Source: Shewanella denitrificans OS217
Lineage (GTDB): Bacteria; Pseudomonadota; Gammaproteobacteria; Enterobacterales; Shewanellaceae
Direction of reading: 5' to 3'
Assembly (NCBI RefSeq): GCF_000013765.1
Contig: NC_007954.1
Location: forward strand, 992,001 to 1,056,000
Length of the DNA stretch: 64,000 bases
The position numbers and the translations under genes are program-made. Of the stretch, positions 34,943 through 44,040 are shown one piece after another. Positions within the stretch are counted from its first letter, which is position 1; every line of letters starts with the position of its first letter. A model generated the notes under the pieces. The model had not been told where the DNA came from. It saw only the letters and a list, made by a program, of their open reading frames with translations, and made no database searches.

Positions 34943-37150
34943 GTGATAAGACGTATCCTTCAACTAGTCTCGCCTCAAGTCTCGGGGCGAGTGCTCAGCT
35001 TGGTACTCGCCAGCTTGGTACTCGCTTTAGTGCCACAGCACTCTTTGGCAACTGACGCTAAGACTGACGCAAGTGCTGACCTTAATGCTGGCCTTAAGAC
35101 AGACGCTAACGCAAAGGTTAAGCAAGCTAGCAGGCCTGCTTCAGAAACAAAACACACAGCACAGACTATCAAACCACGCCCTCTTGAAGTGTTAACCATC
35201 ACCGCAAGCCGCCAGGCTATGGCAATCAAACACAATAGCACTAGCATCAGTGTGGTCGATGAACACCAACTACAAGCTATCGGTCACCAACACATCAATC
35301 AAACCCTAGCTCGGGTTCCCGGCAGTTGGATAAGCAGGGGAAATGGTCAAGAACATTTAAGCGCGATACGATCGCCAGTGTTAACTGGGGCAGGGGCTTG
35401 TGGGGCATTCTTCATGGCAGAAGATGGCATTAGTCTAAGAGCTGCGGGCTTTTGTAACGTCAATCAGCTGTTTGATACTAATACCGAGCAAGCGAGCCGT
35501 ATCGAAGTCATCCGAGGGCCTGGCAGCGTGCTCTATGGGGCCAATGCCGTGCACGGCACCATCAATATTATTAGCCCGGATATGTTTGTGCCAAGGGATG
35601 AATATTTAAGCCAGGAAATTGGCCCAGACAATTACTGGCGCAGCAGTGTCAGCACTCAAAGTGTCAAGAATAACCATGCCTTAGGAGTGTATGCTAATGC
35701 GAGCCATGATGGTGGCTACCAAGAGGGCAGTGGCTATGAACAGCAAAAGCTTAATTTGGTTCATCAGTATATGCAGGATGCGTTCTCGGTAAAAAGCATG
35801 TTGAGCACCAGCCACATTAACCAACAAACCGCCGGGTTTATTCGCGGTAAATTCGCCTATAAAGATGAGGCGTTAAAGCGTCAAAACTCCAATCCAGAGG
35901 CGTTTCGCCATAGCCAATCTTGGCGTGCCTATAGCCGGCTTAGCTGGGAAATGCCGGGTAGCGAGCAAGATAGCGAACTGAACATTACCCCTTATCTGCG
36001 TTATAACAAGATGACCTTCCTGCAGCATTATTTCCCTTGGCAGCCAGAGGAAGACAACAGTCATCGCAGTATGGGCATCAAGAGTGTTTACTCGCAACAC
36101 CAAGGCGAGTTCAGCTGGCATGGAGGGCTAGATCTGGAATTTACCCAAGGTCAGCTACAAGAAACTCAAAAAGGGGCGTTCTCTGCGAGTATTCCCCAAG
36201 GGGCACACTATGATTATCGCGTCGATAGTCGCAGCATGTCTCCTTTTGTCGATGTCGACTGGTTTGCCACTCAAGTCCTCACAGTCAACCTAGGGGTTCG
36301 CTATGATCATATTGTTTACGACTATGATAACCGCTTAAGCTCAGGCAGTGCTTGTGACTTAGGGGTTTCAAACTGTCGCTTCTACCGCCCCGAAGATGAA
36401 ACTCGCAATTTTGGCCACTGGTCGCCCCGTTTAGGCTTGGTATATCAAGTTAATGAGCAATTGAACCTGTATGGGGAATTAGCCCAAGGCTTTCGAGCCC
36501 CCCATACTAGTGAACTGTACCGATTACAGGCAGGGCAAATCAGTGCCGATTTGGATACTGAGCAATTAACCAGCATTCAATTTGGCCTCAGAGGCTATTT
36601 AGACAGTTTTTCCTATGAGCTTAGTCTCTACCAAATGCATAAAAGTCATTTCATTTTTCAAGATAGCCAGAGTCAATATGTCGGCAACGGGGAAACTCAG
36701 CATCTAGGGTTTGAGTTTTCACTCTCTTACGCATTTAACGACCAATGGATGCTCTCATTAGGGGGCAGTGTTGCCGAACATGAATACGCCAATGACCTGC
36801 GGCTAATTGATGAGAGCATTGAGGGTAATCAGATTGATACCGCGCCGAAGGAAATGCTCAATACCCGTGTAAGTTGGACGCCCAGCACCAATCTGCAACT
36901 GGAGTTAGAATGGCAGCACTTGGGCGAGTATTACCTAAACCCAGAGAATAGCGCCAGTTATCCCGGTCATGACCTGCTTCATTTACGCGGCCAAGTTCAA
37001 ATAAGCGATAAGCTTGCGCTGTCACTGCGACTGAACAACGTGTTAGATAAGGATTATGCCGAGCGGGCCGACTTTGCCTTTGGCTCCTACCGTTACTTCG
37101 TTGGGCAGCCTAGATCAGTTTTCCTCACCCTGCGCTATCAAATGGACTAA
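34943..37150 (+). CDS. TonB-dependent outer-membrane receptor
   Basis: 735 residues from a GTG codon. A signal peptide contains a duplicated SLVLASLVLA segment (15-bp DNA tandem). A low-complexity stretch (TDAKTDASADLNAGLKTDA) precedes a TonB-box-like LEVLTITASR. The plug domain shows VPGSWISRGNG, SRIEVIRGPGSVLYGANAVHGTINII, with two Cys around GACGAFFMAEDG. The barrel ends in RYQMD after LRLNNVLDKDYAERADF. Substrate is unassigned; the adjacent PQQ-type dehydrogenase makes PQQ or a sugar candidate ligands. Confidence 0.88.
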   Translation: MIRRILQLVSPQVSGRVLSLVLASLVLALVPQHSLATDAKTDASADLNAGLKTDANAKVKQASRPASETKHTAQTIKPRPLEVLTITASRQAMAIKHNSTSISVVDEHQLQAIGHQHINQTLARVPGSWISRGNGQEHLSAIRSPVLTGAGACGAFFMAEDGISLRAAGFCNVNQLFDTNTEQASRIEVIRGPGSVLYGANAVHGTINIISPDMFVPRDEYLSQEIGPDNYWRSSVSTQSVKNNHALGVYANASHDGGYQEGSGYEQQKLNLVHQYMQDAFSVKSMLSTSHINQQTAGFIRGKFAYKDEALKRQNSNPEAFRHSQSWRAYSRLSWEMPGSEQDSELNITPYLRYNKMTFLQHYFPWQPEEDNSHRSMGIKSVYSQHQGEFSWHGGLDLEFTQGQLQETQKGAFSASIPQGAHYDYRVDSRSMSPFVDVDWFATQVLTVNLGVRYDHIVYDYDNRLSSGSACDLGVSNCRFYRPEDETRNFGHWSPRLGLVYQVNEQLNLYGELAQGFRAPHTSELYRLQAGQISADLDTEQLTSIQFGLRGYLDSFSYELSLYQMHKSHFIFQDSQSQYVGNGETQHLGFEFSLSYAFNDQWMLSLGGSVAEHEYANDLRLIDESIEGNQIDTAPKEMLNTRVSWTPSTNLQLELEWQHLGEYYLNPENSASYPGHDLLHLRGQVQISDKLALSLRLNNVLDKDYAERADFAFGSYRYFVGQPRSVFLTLRYQMD

Positions 37151-37248
37151 ATGAGCCTGTATCCATTAAATAAATCAGATGGGTATTACTCAACACTTTA
37201 GGCTTTGGTACACTGCTGTGATGACTTTTAATTTAAGATCAATTTGTT

Positions 37249-38061
37249 ATGCAGCGCCCAACCCTACGACAAGCCAAGACCATAGAGAATGTGTTTAACA
37301 GTGCTTATTGGCACCTTGGTCAGCAAGATTTCACCATTAATGAAATTCGCGCCAAACTTGAGCGTAAAACCGACAATCAACAATGGATTGACGAAGTACT
37401 GGCTAAACTCATAGACAACGGTTATTTAAAAAGTGACCATGACTTTGCCGTGCGATATTGTGAAATGGCCTTCAGTAATGAGCTAGGCAAAGGTGCGATA
37501 AAACGTAAATTACAACTGCGGGGCATCAAGGAAGCCGAAATCGATGCCGCCATAGCACAAGTGATGGATGAGCAAAACGTCGATGCCTTCGAGATGGCGG
37601 CTGCTAGGCTGCTTAATAAATATGATAATTTTTATGGCACCAATAGAGAGAAAGTTCATGCCCAGATGACCACTAAAGGCTTCTCGCGGGCCGAAATAGA
37701 ACATGCCATCTCACAGCACCCAGCCCAAGACACACTGCGCAGTAAATTAGCCGTAAAAGCCGACAAGGTGAACTTAGCCACTGAGATCATCAAACTCTTT
37801 AATAAAGGCAAGGGCAAGACCCTCATCTTGCAGGAACTTAAACAGCGGTTGATTGATGTGAGCGACTTTGAAGAGACGCTGTATCAACTGAGTCTGACAG
37901 AGGAAATCGACTTTTATCGAAGCTGTAAAAATGAGCTGGCAAAAAAACGCTATGACTTATCGGACTATAAAGACAAGTCAAAAGCCTATGGCTATTTATC
38001 CCGAAAAGGCTTTAGCAGTGATGAAATAAAAGAGGCCATGGCGCTAGGTGACGACTCATAG
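37249..38061 (+). CDS. recX: RecX family regulatory protein, long form
   Basis: 270 residues, against about 160 for E. coli RecX. The RecX three-helix repeats are visible: YWHLGQQDFTINEIRAKLERK, VLAKLIDNGYLKSDHDFAVRYCE, GAIKRKLQLRGIKEAEIDAAI and, near the C-terminus, AYGYLSRKGFSSDEIKEAM. The extra repeats explain the length. RecX proteins modulate RecA filaments. recA is not adjacent, so this may be an additional paralogue; the gene symbol is by family only. Confidence 0.78.
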   Translation: MQRPTLRQAKTIENVFNSAYWHLGQQDFTINEIRAKLERKTDNQQWIDEVLAKLIDNGYLKSDHDFAVRYCEMAFSNELGKGAIKRKLQLRGIKEAEIDAAIAQVMDEQNVDAFEMAAARLLNKYDNFYGTNREKVHAQMTTKGFSRAEIEHAISQHPAQDTLRSKLAVKADKVNLATEIIKLFNKGKGKTLILQELKQRLIDVSDFEETLYQLSLTEEIDFYRSCKNELAKKRYDLSDYKDKSKAYGYLSRKGFSSDEIKEAMALGDDS

Positions 38062-38094
38062 AAAGTGACGGCCTATCCATCTCTAAAATCAAAA

Positions 38095-38781
38095 CTAAGG
38101 AATTATTAATTTTATATTGCCGATAATTGCTAAGTTGAAGTCGGCATATTCTGGTAGATATGTTGTAGGGCCAGCGGTGGATGCAAGGGGTATGCCTGTA
38201 ACAACAGCACTGGCAACCATAATGGCTTCTGAATTTAATAAAGACACCTTGTAGTTTGCATTCGACTCTGTGAATGACATGCCTGTAAATTCAGGTGTTG
38301 TGTGGATGAGAATGTAGCGAGTTTTTTCAGGGAGAACAAATTGATTACTAAGTACATTTTTATCGAATTCAAATTCGTAACGAGGCTTGATTTGAGCAAG
38401 TTGTCTTTTGTCATTATCAAAAGCGGTGATTAGAGGGTAAAACAAAAACATAGCTCCGTTTGAAGCAGATGAGACGTAGCTTTGAATGATGATGTTTTTG
38501 GTATTATGGGGCAAGATCACCACTTTTGCGGGTGAGAGATAAGTATCAAAATTGACTAGCGTAGCTGTGTCAGGAAAAATCCCTAATACGCCAGAGGACC
38601 CTTTTTTATGTTCATACGCATTATTAAAAAGTGCTAAATTAGTGACAGCTATGGGAACCCGCTGATTAAACATTTGTTCTGCTTGAGCTATTGATGTGTG
38701 AGACTTAACTCGTTTATTGAGTTGGCATGCTGAAAGAAACAACATCATTATTATCAAAACAACGACAGTGAAGGCTTTCAT
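38095..38781 (-). CDS. Lipoprotein, MalM-like
   Basis: 228 residues with a lipobox LFLSAC (Cys 19). The rest is a beta-rich domain: AKVVILPHNTKNIIIQSYVSS, FLFYPLITAFDNDKR, YILIHTTPEFTG. The arrangement recalls the MalM family of periplasmic/lipoproteins, but similarity is judged by eye only. AT-rich, standing alone between recX and a peptidase remnant. Confidence 0.5.
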   Translation of the reverse strand: MKAFTVVVLIIMMLFLSACQLNKRVKSHTSIAQAEQMFNQRVPIAVTNLALFNNAYEHKKGSSGVLGIFPDTATLVNFDTYLSPAKVVILPHNTKNIIIQSYVSSASNGAMFLFYPLITAFDNDKRQLAQIKPRYEFEFDKNVLSNQFVLPEKTRYILIHTTPEFTGMSFTESNANYKVSLLNSEAIMVASAVVTGIPLASTAGPTTYLPEYADFNLAIIGNIKLIIP

Positions 38782-38874
38782 GTTTTAGCTCCCAATAAAT
38801 TCAAATGCTTTTCAATAAATCATTGATGATATTATTAATATTTCATTACCAAATGTCCACTTAAAATATGCCAG

Positions 38875-39120
38875 TCATATTTGCTGTACTAGCTTGGCTA
38901 GTATGTCGGCCTTAGCTTCAAAAGCGGCTCTGTCTTTGTCTGTCCACCAGTTGCGCTGAATGCCATTGGCGTCAGATTTTGAACCCTGATCGTCAAAGCC
39001 GTGGCCCATTTCATGGCCAATCACAGCAGCAATACCACCATAGTTAACGGCTGCATCGGCATTGGGGTCGAAGAATGGCGGCTGTAAGATAGCGGCCGGA
39101 AACACGATTTCGTTAAATGA
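38875..39120 (-). pseudogene. Remnant of M13 (PepO/neprilysin-like) metallopeptidase
   Basis: About 80 codons reading NEIVFPAAILQPPFF, then NYGGIAAVIGHEMGHGFDDQG (zinc motif HEMGH), and RNWWTDKDRAAFEAKAD. These are the central catalytic motifs of PepO-type M13 peptidases, normally about 690 residues. A stop codon lies just before the fragment and another just after it, and no further M13 sequence is seen on either side, so both ends of the gene are lost. Confidence 0.85.
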
Positions 39121-39415
39121 ACGGTTCTAGTAAGGTGCTGGGCTGGCTTTATTATTCAAATAAAGGCTAATGAATTTAAGATGTAATTCCACTCAATGAT
39201 GTAAGTGTTAAGGTGCAACTGTTGTTTTATGGTTTTTATCTGGTTAAATATTTGTAAAATATGGGGTTTTATTTTTAAAATGTAACAAAATGTTTGGTAA
39301 GTGTGAGTGAATGCTGCTAATGATAAATAACCTTAACTCGGAATAGCGGCGAAATATAGCAGGTTGCTTTTCTTGGGCTGGGATTTATAGCAACCTACAC
39401 TGAAAAGGATCGTCT

Positions 39416-40027
39416 ATGACTCAAAATAACCTGTTTAGCCGCAGTGCCATAACCATGAGTGGTGCTTTCATAACACTGATTTTATTTATTTTTATGTCGC
39501 AGCTTGTTAAAAATGATCAAATATTCACAGGCACAGCGACAGAAGCGCCAATACTGCATTTTTTGCAAGACATTCCCGAGCCTACAGCGCCGCAGAAAAT
39601 CCAACGGCTTCAGCCTCCTGCGGTAACGCCAAGACCTGTGCCCACTAGCGTGCCGCAAAACACAACGCCTGGTGTAGACTCTATCACCAGTATTGCGCCA
39701 CCTGTCATGCCTACGCCAACCGAAACCTTTGGCCGTGAGGCGGCTTCTGCCGATGCTATGCCAGTTATCCAAATTTCACCCCAATACCCGATCGCGGCCG
39801 CCAGAGATGGCAAAGAAGGCTTTGTGGTTGTCGAATTTGATATCAGTACCTTAGGTGCTGTGATTAACGCTAAGGTCATAGATGCCGAACCAAAACGTAT
39901 TTTCGATAAAGCGGCTATCCATGCCATTAAGGGTTGGAAATATAAGCCTAAAATGGAGCAAGGTAACCCAGTAGAAGTTCGCAAACAGAAAGTCAGGTTA
40001 GACTTTTCATTAGATCAGGCTCAATAA
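39416..40027 (+). CDS. tonB: Energy transducer TonB
   Basis: 203 residues. One N-terminal membrane helix (about 12-33), a Pro-rich periplasmic linker (EPTAPQKIQRLQPPAVTPRP), and a C-terminal TonB domain (about 110-200) with PQYPIAAARDGKEGFVVVEF, AIKGWKYKPKMEQGNPV and VRLDFSL. Couples proton motive force to outer-membrane receptors. No exbB/exbD genes are adjacent. AAGGAT precedes the ATG; a terminator follows. Confidence 0.92.
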   Translation: MTQNNLFSRSAITMSGAFITLILFIFMSQLVKNDQIFTGTATEAPILHFLQDIPEPTAPQKIQRLQPPAVTPRPVPTSVPQNTTPGVDSITSIAPPVMPTPTETFGREAASADAMPVIQISPQYPIAAARDGKEGFVVVEFDISTLGAVINAKVIDAEPKRIFDKAAIHAIKGWKYKPKMEQGNPVEVRKQKVRLDFSLDQAQ

Positions 40028-40052
40028 GACTCAAGGGACTAGGTATGAGCTT

Positions 40053-40083
40053 AATGGGGGGAGCCTGGCTCCCTCCATTTTTT
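40053..40083 (+). terminator. Terminator after tonB
   Basis: GGGGGAGCC-T-GGCTCCCTCC stem followed by TTTTTT, 26 bp after the tonB stop. Confidence 0.8.
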
Positions 40084-40227
40084 GCGCCATTGCCCTTTTT
40101 CCATGGCGCCGCAATGCGCCTAGGTTGTAGCGCTTGTGGCACCTAGGTTGAAGCGCCTCGGCAAGGCGAGTATTATGCCTGGCTGTGCTTATTTCCCTTA
40201 TTCCACTTAAATCTTAGAAGTATTGTC

Positions 40228-40791
40228 ATGCGCCATTTAGCCACCAATTATCATCACGACACGCCTAAAGAGTTCGTCGCCCTGCATCAATCAGCCATGC
40301 TAACTCGGCCTGCCACTCGGGCTATCGTGCTCAAGGGGCAGCAGATATTACTCCTCTATACTGAGCGCTATCATGATTACAGTTTGCCTGGCGGTGGCGT
40401 AGATGAAGGCGAAGCCATTGAACTTGGGCTCATTCGTGAGTTACGGGAGGAGACGGGGGCCAAAGGCGTGAGCCAAATTCGCCCCTTTGGCGTCTATGAA
40501 GAATACCGTCCATGGCGTCGCGACGGCTATAGTGTGCTGAAAATGCTGTCTTATTGCTTTACTTGCCAGATAGAGGCCGAGCTGGGTGACACTGAGTTTG
40601 AACCCCACGAAATCAACAATGGCATGACCCCAGTCTGGGTCGATATCGATGAAGCCATCAATCACAACCTTAGCACTATGGCCAATAGTGAAAAGAAAGG
40701 CTTATCAATCGAGCGAGAAACCTTCTTATTGCAACTGATAAGGGATGAGCTGATCCAGCCGTCATCTTTGCATGCTAATGCGCTGAAATAA
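40228..40791 (+). CDS. Nudix hydrolase
   Basis: 187 residues. The Nudix box is complete at about residues 54-76: GGGVDEGE, followed by ELGLIRELREETGA, with the REx2EExG metal-binding core. It hydrolyses a nucleoside diphosphate linked to an unknown group. Upstream LKGQQILLLYTERYHDYSLPGG fits the family. Confidence 0.9.
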   Translation: MRHLATNYHHDTPKEFVALHQSAMLTRPATRAIVLKGQQILLLYTERYHDYSLPGGGVDEGEAIELGLIRELREETGAKGVSQIRPFGVYEEYRPWRRDGYSVLKMLSYCFTCQIEAELGDTEFEPHEINNGMTPVWVDIDEAINHNLSTMANSEKKGLSIERETFLLQLIRDELIQPSSLHANALK

Positions 40792-40928
40792 CAAACGACT
40801 TTGAGATAACCGACTTAGCAGTGACAGGGGAGCGGTTACTGGGCTTAGTATGCCAGAGGAACTATTGACCTGAGTTGCTAACTGAATAACACTCGAGGTT
40901 TCAGATATTCCAAGTATGGATACGCAAT

Positions 40929-42401
40929 ATGTTGATTTTTTTGATTTGTATTGGCCTGCTATTACTCGCCTATAAGTTTTACAGCCCCTTTGTCGAGCGT
41001 CAAGCGGGCATAGACCCCAAGGCTCAAACGCCTCAGGCACGGTTTGATGATGGGGTGGATTATGTCAAAGTGCATCCCCTTAAAGCTTACCTTATTCAAT
41101 TTCTTAATGTGGCTGGGGTCGGGCCTATTTTCGGCCCGATTTTAGGCGCACTTTATGGGCCTATCGCCTTAGTCTGGATTGTGCTGGGTAATATCATCGG
41201 CGGCGCAGTGCATGATTATTTCTCGGGTGTGTTGAGCATTAAGGAAGATGGCAAGAGCCTGCCTGAAATCGCCGGTCATTACTTTAATGGCTACTTTAAA
41301 GCCGTCATGCTGCTGTTCACCGCCATGCTGCTGTTCTTCGTCGGGGTGGTGTTTATCATGAGCCCGGCGGGATTACTCAGTAATCTAGCACTGTTTGAAG
41401 GCACAATACTGGCCAATAACACCTTTTGGGTGTTGGTTATTTTAGCCTATTACTTTTTGGCGACCTTACTGCCGATTGATAAAATTATCACTAAGTTGTA
41501 TCCCGCTTTTGGCCTCTTGATGATAGTCATGACAGTCTCTATTGGGCTGGCAATTCTTTTTAATGCACCAGAGTTACCTGTGATGGGAGATGTGCTGGCT
41601 TACTTTGATCATAGCCATTATAACAATGAGTTGTTGGCGCCTAATCCCGATGGCTTGCCTGTGTGGCCCTTGTTGTTTGTGACTATCACTTGCGGCGCTA
41701 TCAGTGGGTTTCATTCCACTCAAGCGCCGATAATGGCGCGCTGTTTAACCAATGAGCGTTATGTGCGGCCTGTATATTACGGCGCTATGATTTCTGAAGG
41801 TGTGGTGGCCTGTGTTTGGGCGACCGCGGGCATGGCGGCATTTCCCGGTGGTTATCTTGAGCTCAAAACTTTGCTTGATCAAGGCGGCCCAGGTTTAGTG
41901 GTTAACCAAGTGGCCAGCAGTTATTTAGGGGTTGCTGGCGGCGTGATGGCCATTATTGCCGTGGCCGTGTTCCCTATTACGTCGGGCGATACCGCCTTTA
42001 GATCGCTGCGCCTCACCCTGATAGATGCCTTTAATATTCCCCAGAGTGTGCGTAATCGTTTGCTGGTGGCGATTCCCATTTTGGTTATCGCTTACTTAAT
42101 GACAAAAATCGATTTCTCCTTGATTTGGCGCTATTTTGCCTTTTCTAACATGCTGTTATCCACTAGCGTCCTGTGGCTTGCCACTAAATATTTATTTGAT
42201 CGAGGTGCCTTCCATTGGATAGTGAGCTTGCCGGCTATTATGGGCACCAGCGTGACTGTCTCTTACATAGTCACCGCCGGCATAGGCCTAGGTTTACCGC
42301 AATCATTGAGCCAGCCTGTGGGGATAGCTGTGGCTGTGATTGGTTTGATGGCCTTAACACTCACTCATGTTAAGCATAAGCGTCAACGGCAAGTGCTTTA
42401 G
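40929..42401 (+). CDS. CstA-family transporter (short form)
   Basis: 490 residues with about 14 hydrophobic helices. CstA motifs: QFLNVAGVGPIFGPILGALYG, VLGNIIGGAVHDYFSGV, TCGAISGFHSTQAPIMARC, AVFPITSGDTAFRSLRLTL. E. coli CstA is about 700 residues and imports pyruvate/peptides; this shorter type lacks the C-terminal extension. It lies before the GABA/putrescine cluster with a 268-bp gap, so a functional link is possible but unproven. Confidence 0.88.
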   Translation: MLIFLICIGLLLLAYKFYSPFVERQAGIDPKAQTPQARFDDGVDYVKVHPLKAYLIQFLNVAGVGPIFGPILGALYGPIALVWIVLGNIIGGAVHDYFSGVLSIKEDGKSLPEIAGHYFNGYFKAVMLLFTAMLLFFVGVVFIMSPAGLLSNLALFEGTILANNTFWVLVILAYYFLATLLPIDKIITKLYPAFGLLMIVMTVSIGLAILFNAPELPVMGDVLAYFDHSHYNNELLAPNPDGLPVWPLLFVTITCGAISGFHSTQAPIMARCLTNERYVRPVYYGAMISEGVVACVWATAGMAAFPGGYLELKTLLDQGGPGLVVNQVASSYLGVAGGVMAIIAVAVFPITSGDTAFRSLRLTLIDAFNIPQSVRNRLLVAIPILVIAYLMTKIDFSLIWRYFAFSNMLLSTSVLWLATKYLFDRGAFHWIVSLPAIMGTSVTVSYIVTAGIGLGLPQSLSQPVGIAVAVIGLMALTLTHVKHKRQRQVL

Positions 42402-42669
42402 CTGTGGCTTTTTGGGGGGGCTGTGGTTGTTGTGGTTTTAGGCGCGACTTTGCTGCAGCTTTGGGTTTGTTGAGACAAGCTGTGACGTAAGTATCAATCT
42501 CATGGCCTTAATCTAACCATTAAGGCCATTATTTATCGCTATTGCACTGTTAACTCATGGTTAACTAAAAGTTAATTTAAGCCTGTGGGTTATTCTTCTT
42601 TTAAAATGGCGCTGCTTGAGTGTAGGATGAATTAGTGCCGTTTCGCTTTGACCCTACAAAGGAAGTTCT

Positions 42670-43956
42670 ATGTCTACCACACCCCATGCTAGTTCGTATT
42701 ATGCGGCGTCAGCCAATGATAAAGTTGAGCGCCCACGTTTAGAATCTTCAATTGAAACCGATGTTTGTATTATTGGCGCCGGCTATACCGGTTTATCTTC
42801 AGCACTGCATTTACTGGAAAGTGGCATGAAGGTGGTGGTATTGGAGGCCGCTAGAATAGGTTGGGGCGCCTCAGGCAGAAATGGCGGCCAAATTGTTAAT
42901 TCTTTTAGCCGGGATATCGACTCCATTGAGAAAGTCGTCGGTAAAGAGCAGGCCAAACTCTTCGGTCAAATGGCCTTTGAAGGCGGTCGCATCATTCGCG
43001 AGCGGATCAAAAAATACAATATCGACTGCGATCTCAAAGATGGCGGCGTGTTTGCGGCGCTCAATGCTAAACAAATGGGCCATCTTGAAGGGCAAAAGCA
43101 GCTGTGGGAGCAGCACGGTCATCTTGGCCATTTAGAGATGCTAGATAAAGCGGCCATAGGCAAGGTGGTTGACACTGAGATCTATGTCGGCGGCTTACTG
43201 GATAAGAGTGGCGGACATATTCACCCGCTTAATCTCGCCTTAGGTGAAGCGCGGGCGGTTGAGTCACTAGGAGGTCTGATTTTTGAAGACTCGGCGGTGA
43301 TCAAGGTCGATGATGGTCAAAATCCTGTGGTTCACACCGCCCTTGGCCAAGTTAAAGCCAAATTTGTGGTGGTGGCGGGCAACGCTTATTTAGGTAAATT
43401 GCTGCCGGAACTCCACGCTAAGTCTATGCCTTGTGGCACCCAAGTGATCGCCACCGAGCCCCTCGATGATGCGTTAGCGGCGAGTCTGTTACCACAAGAT
43501 TATTGCGTTGAAGATTGTAATTATCTTCTTGATTATTATCGTTTATCTGGCGATAAACGCCTGCTATTTGGTGGTGGCGTTGTGTATGGCGCCCGCGATC
43601 CTGCGGACATCAAGTCGCTTATCATGCCTAAACTGCTTAAAACCTTCCCCCAACTTAAAGATGTCAAAGTCGATTACGCTTGGACAGGTAACTTTTTGAT
43701 GACCCTATCGCGTTTACCTCAAGTGGGGCGCATTGGGCATAACATCTATTATTCTCAAGGTTGTAGCGGCCACGGGGTGACTTATACGCACCTTGCGGGC
43801 AAGTTAATCGCCGAGATGCTCAACGGTCAGGCGACCCGTTTTGATGCGTTTGCGAGTCTGCCTCATTATCCCTTCCCCGGCGGTCATGCCCTGCGAGTCC
43901 CCTTTAGTGCACTGGGCGCTTGGTATTACACCTTAAGAGATAAGTTTGGTATCTAA
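42670..43956 (+). CDS. puuB: FAD-dependent oxidoreductase, PuuB-like
   Basis: 428 residues of the DAO family. The FAD-binding motif is VCIIGAGYTGLSSALHLLESG (residues 34-54), followed by GRNGGQIV, KFVVVAGNAYLG and, near the C-terminus, YSQGCSGHGVTYTHLAGKLI. It resembles gamma-glutamylputrescine oxidase (PuuB). The two following genes, gabD and gabT, support a role in putrescine/GABA breakdown. AAAGGAAG precedes the ATG. Confidence 0.82.
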   Translation: MSTTPHASSYYAASANDKVERPRLESSIETDVCIIGAGYTGLSSALHLLESGMKVVVLEAARIGWGASGRNGGQIVNSFSRDIDSIEKVVGKEQAKLFGQMAFEGGRIIRERIKKYNIDCDLKDGGVFAALNAKQMGHLEGQKQLWEQHGHLGHLEMLDKAAIGKVVDTEIYVGGLLDKSGGHIHPLNLALGEARAVESLGGLIFEDSAVIKVDDGQNPVVHTALGQVKAKFVVVAGNAYLGKLLPELHAKSMPCGTQVIATEPLDDALAASLLPQDYCVEDCNYLLDYYRLSGDKRLLFGGGVVYGARDPADIKSLIMPKLLKTFPQLKDVKVDYAWTGNFLMTLSRLPQVGRIGHNIYYSQGCSGHGVTYTHLAGKLIAEMLNGQATRFDAFASLPHYPFPGGHALRVPFSALGAWYYTLRDKFGI

Positions 43957-44040
43957 CCATTTACGTTATTCCACTTTGGCTTAGGCCATTTTTTACCCCA
44001 CAGCGTGCTGACATAAAAGCACGCTCGGAAGGAGGCAGGT

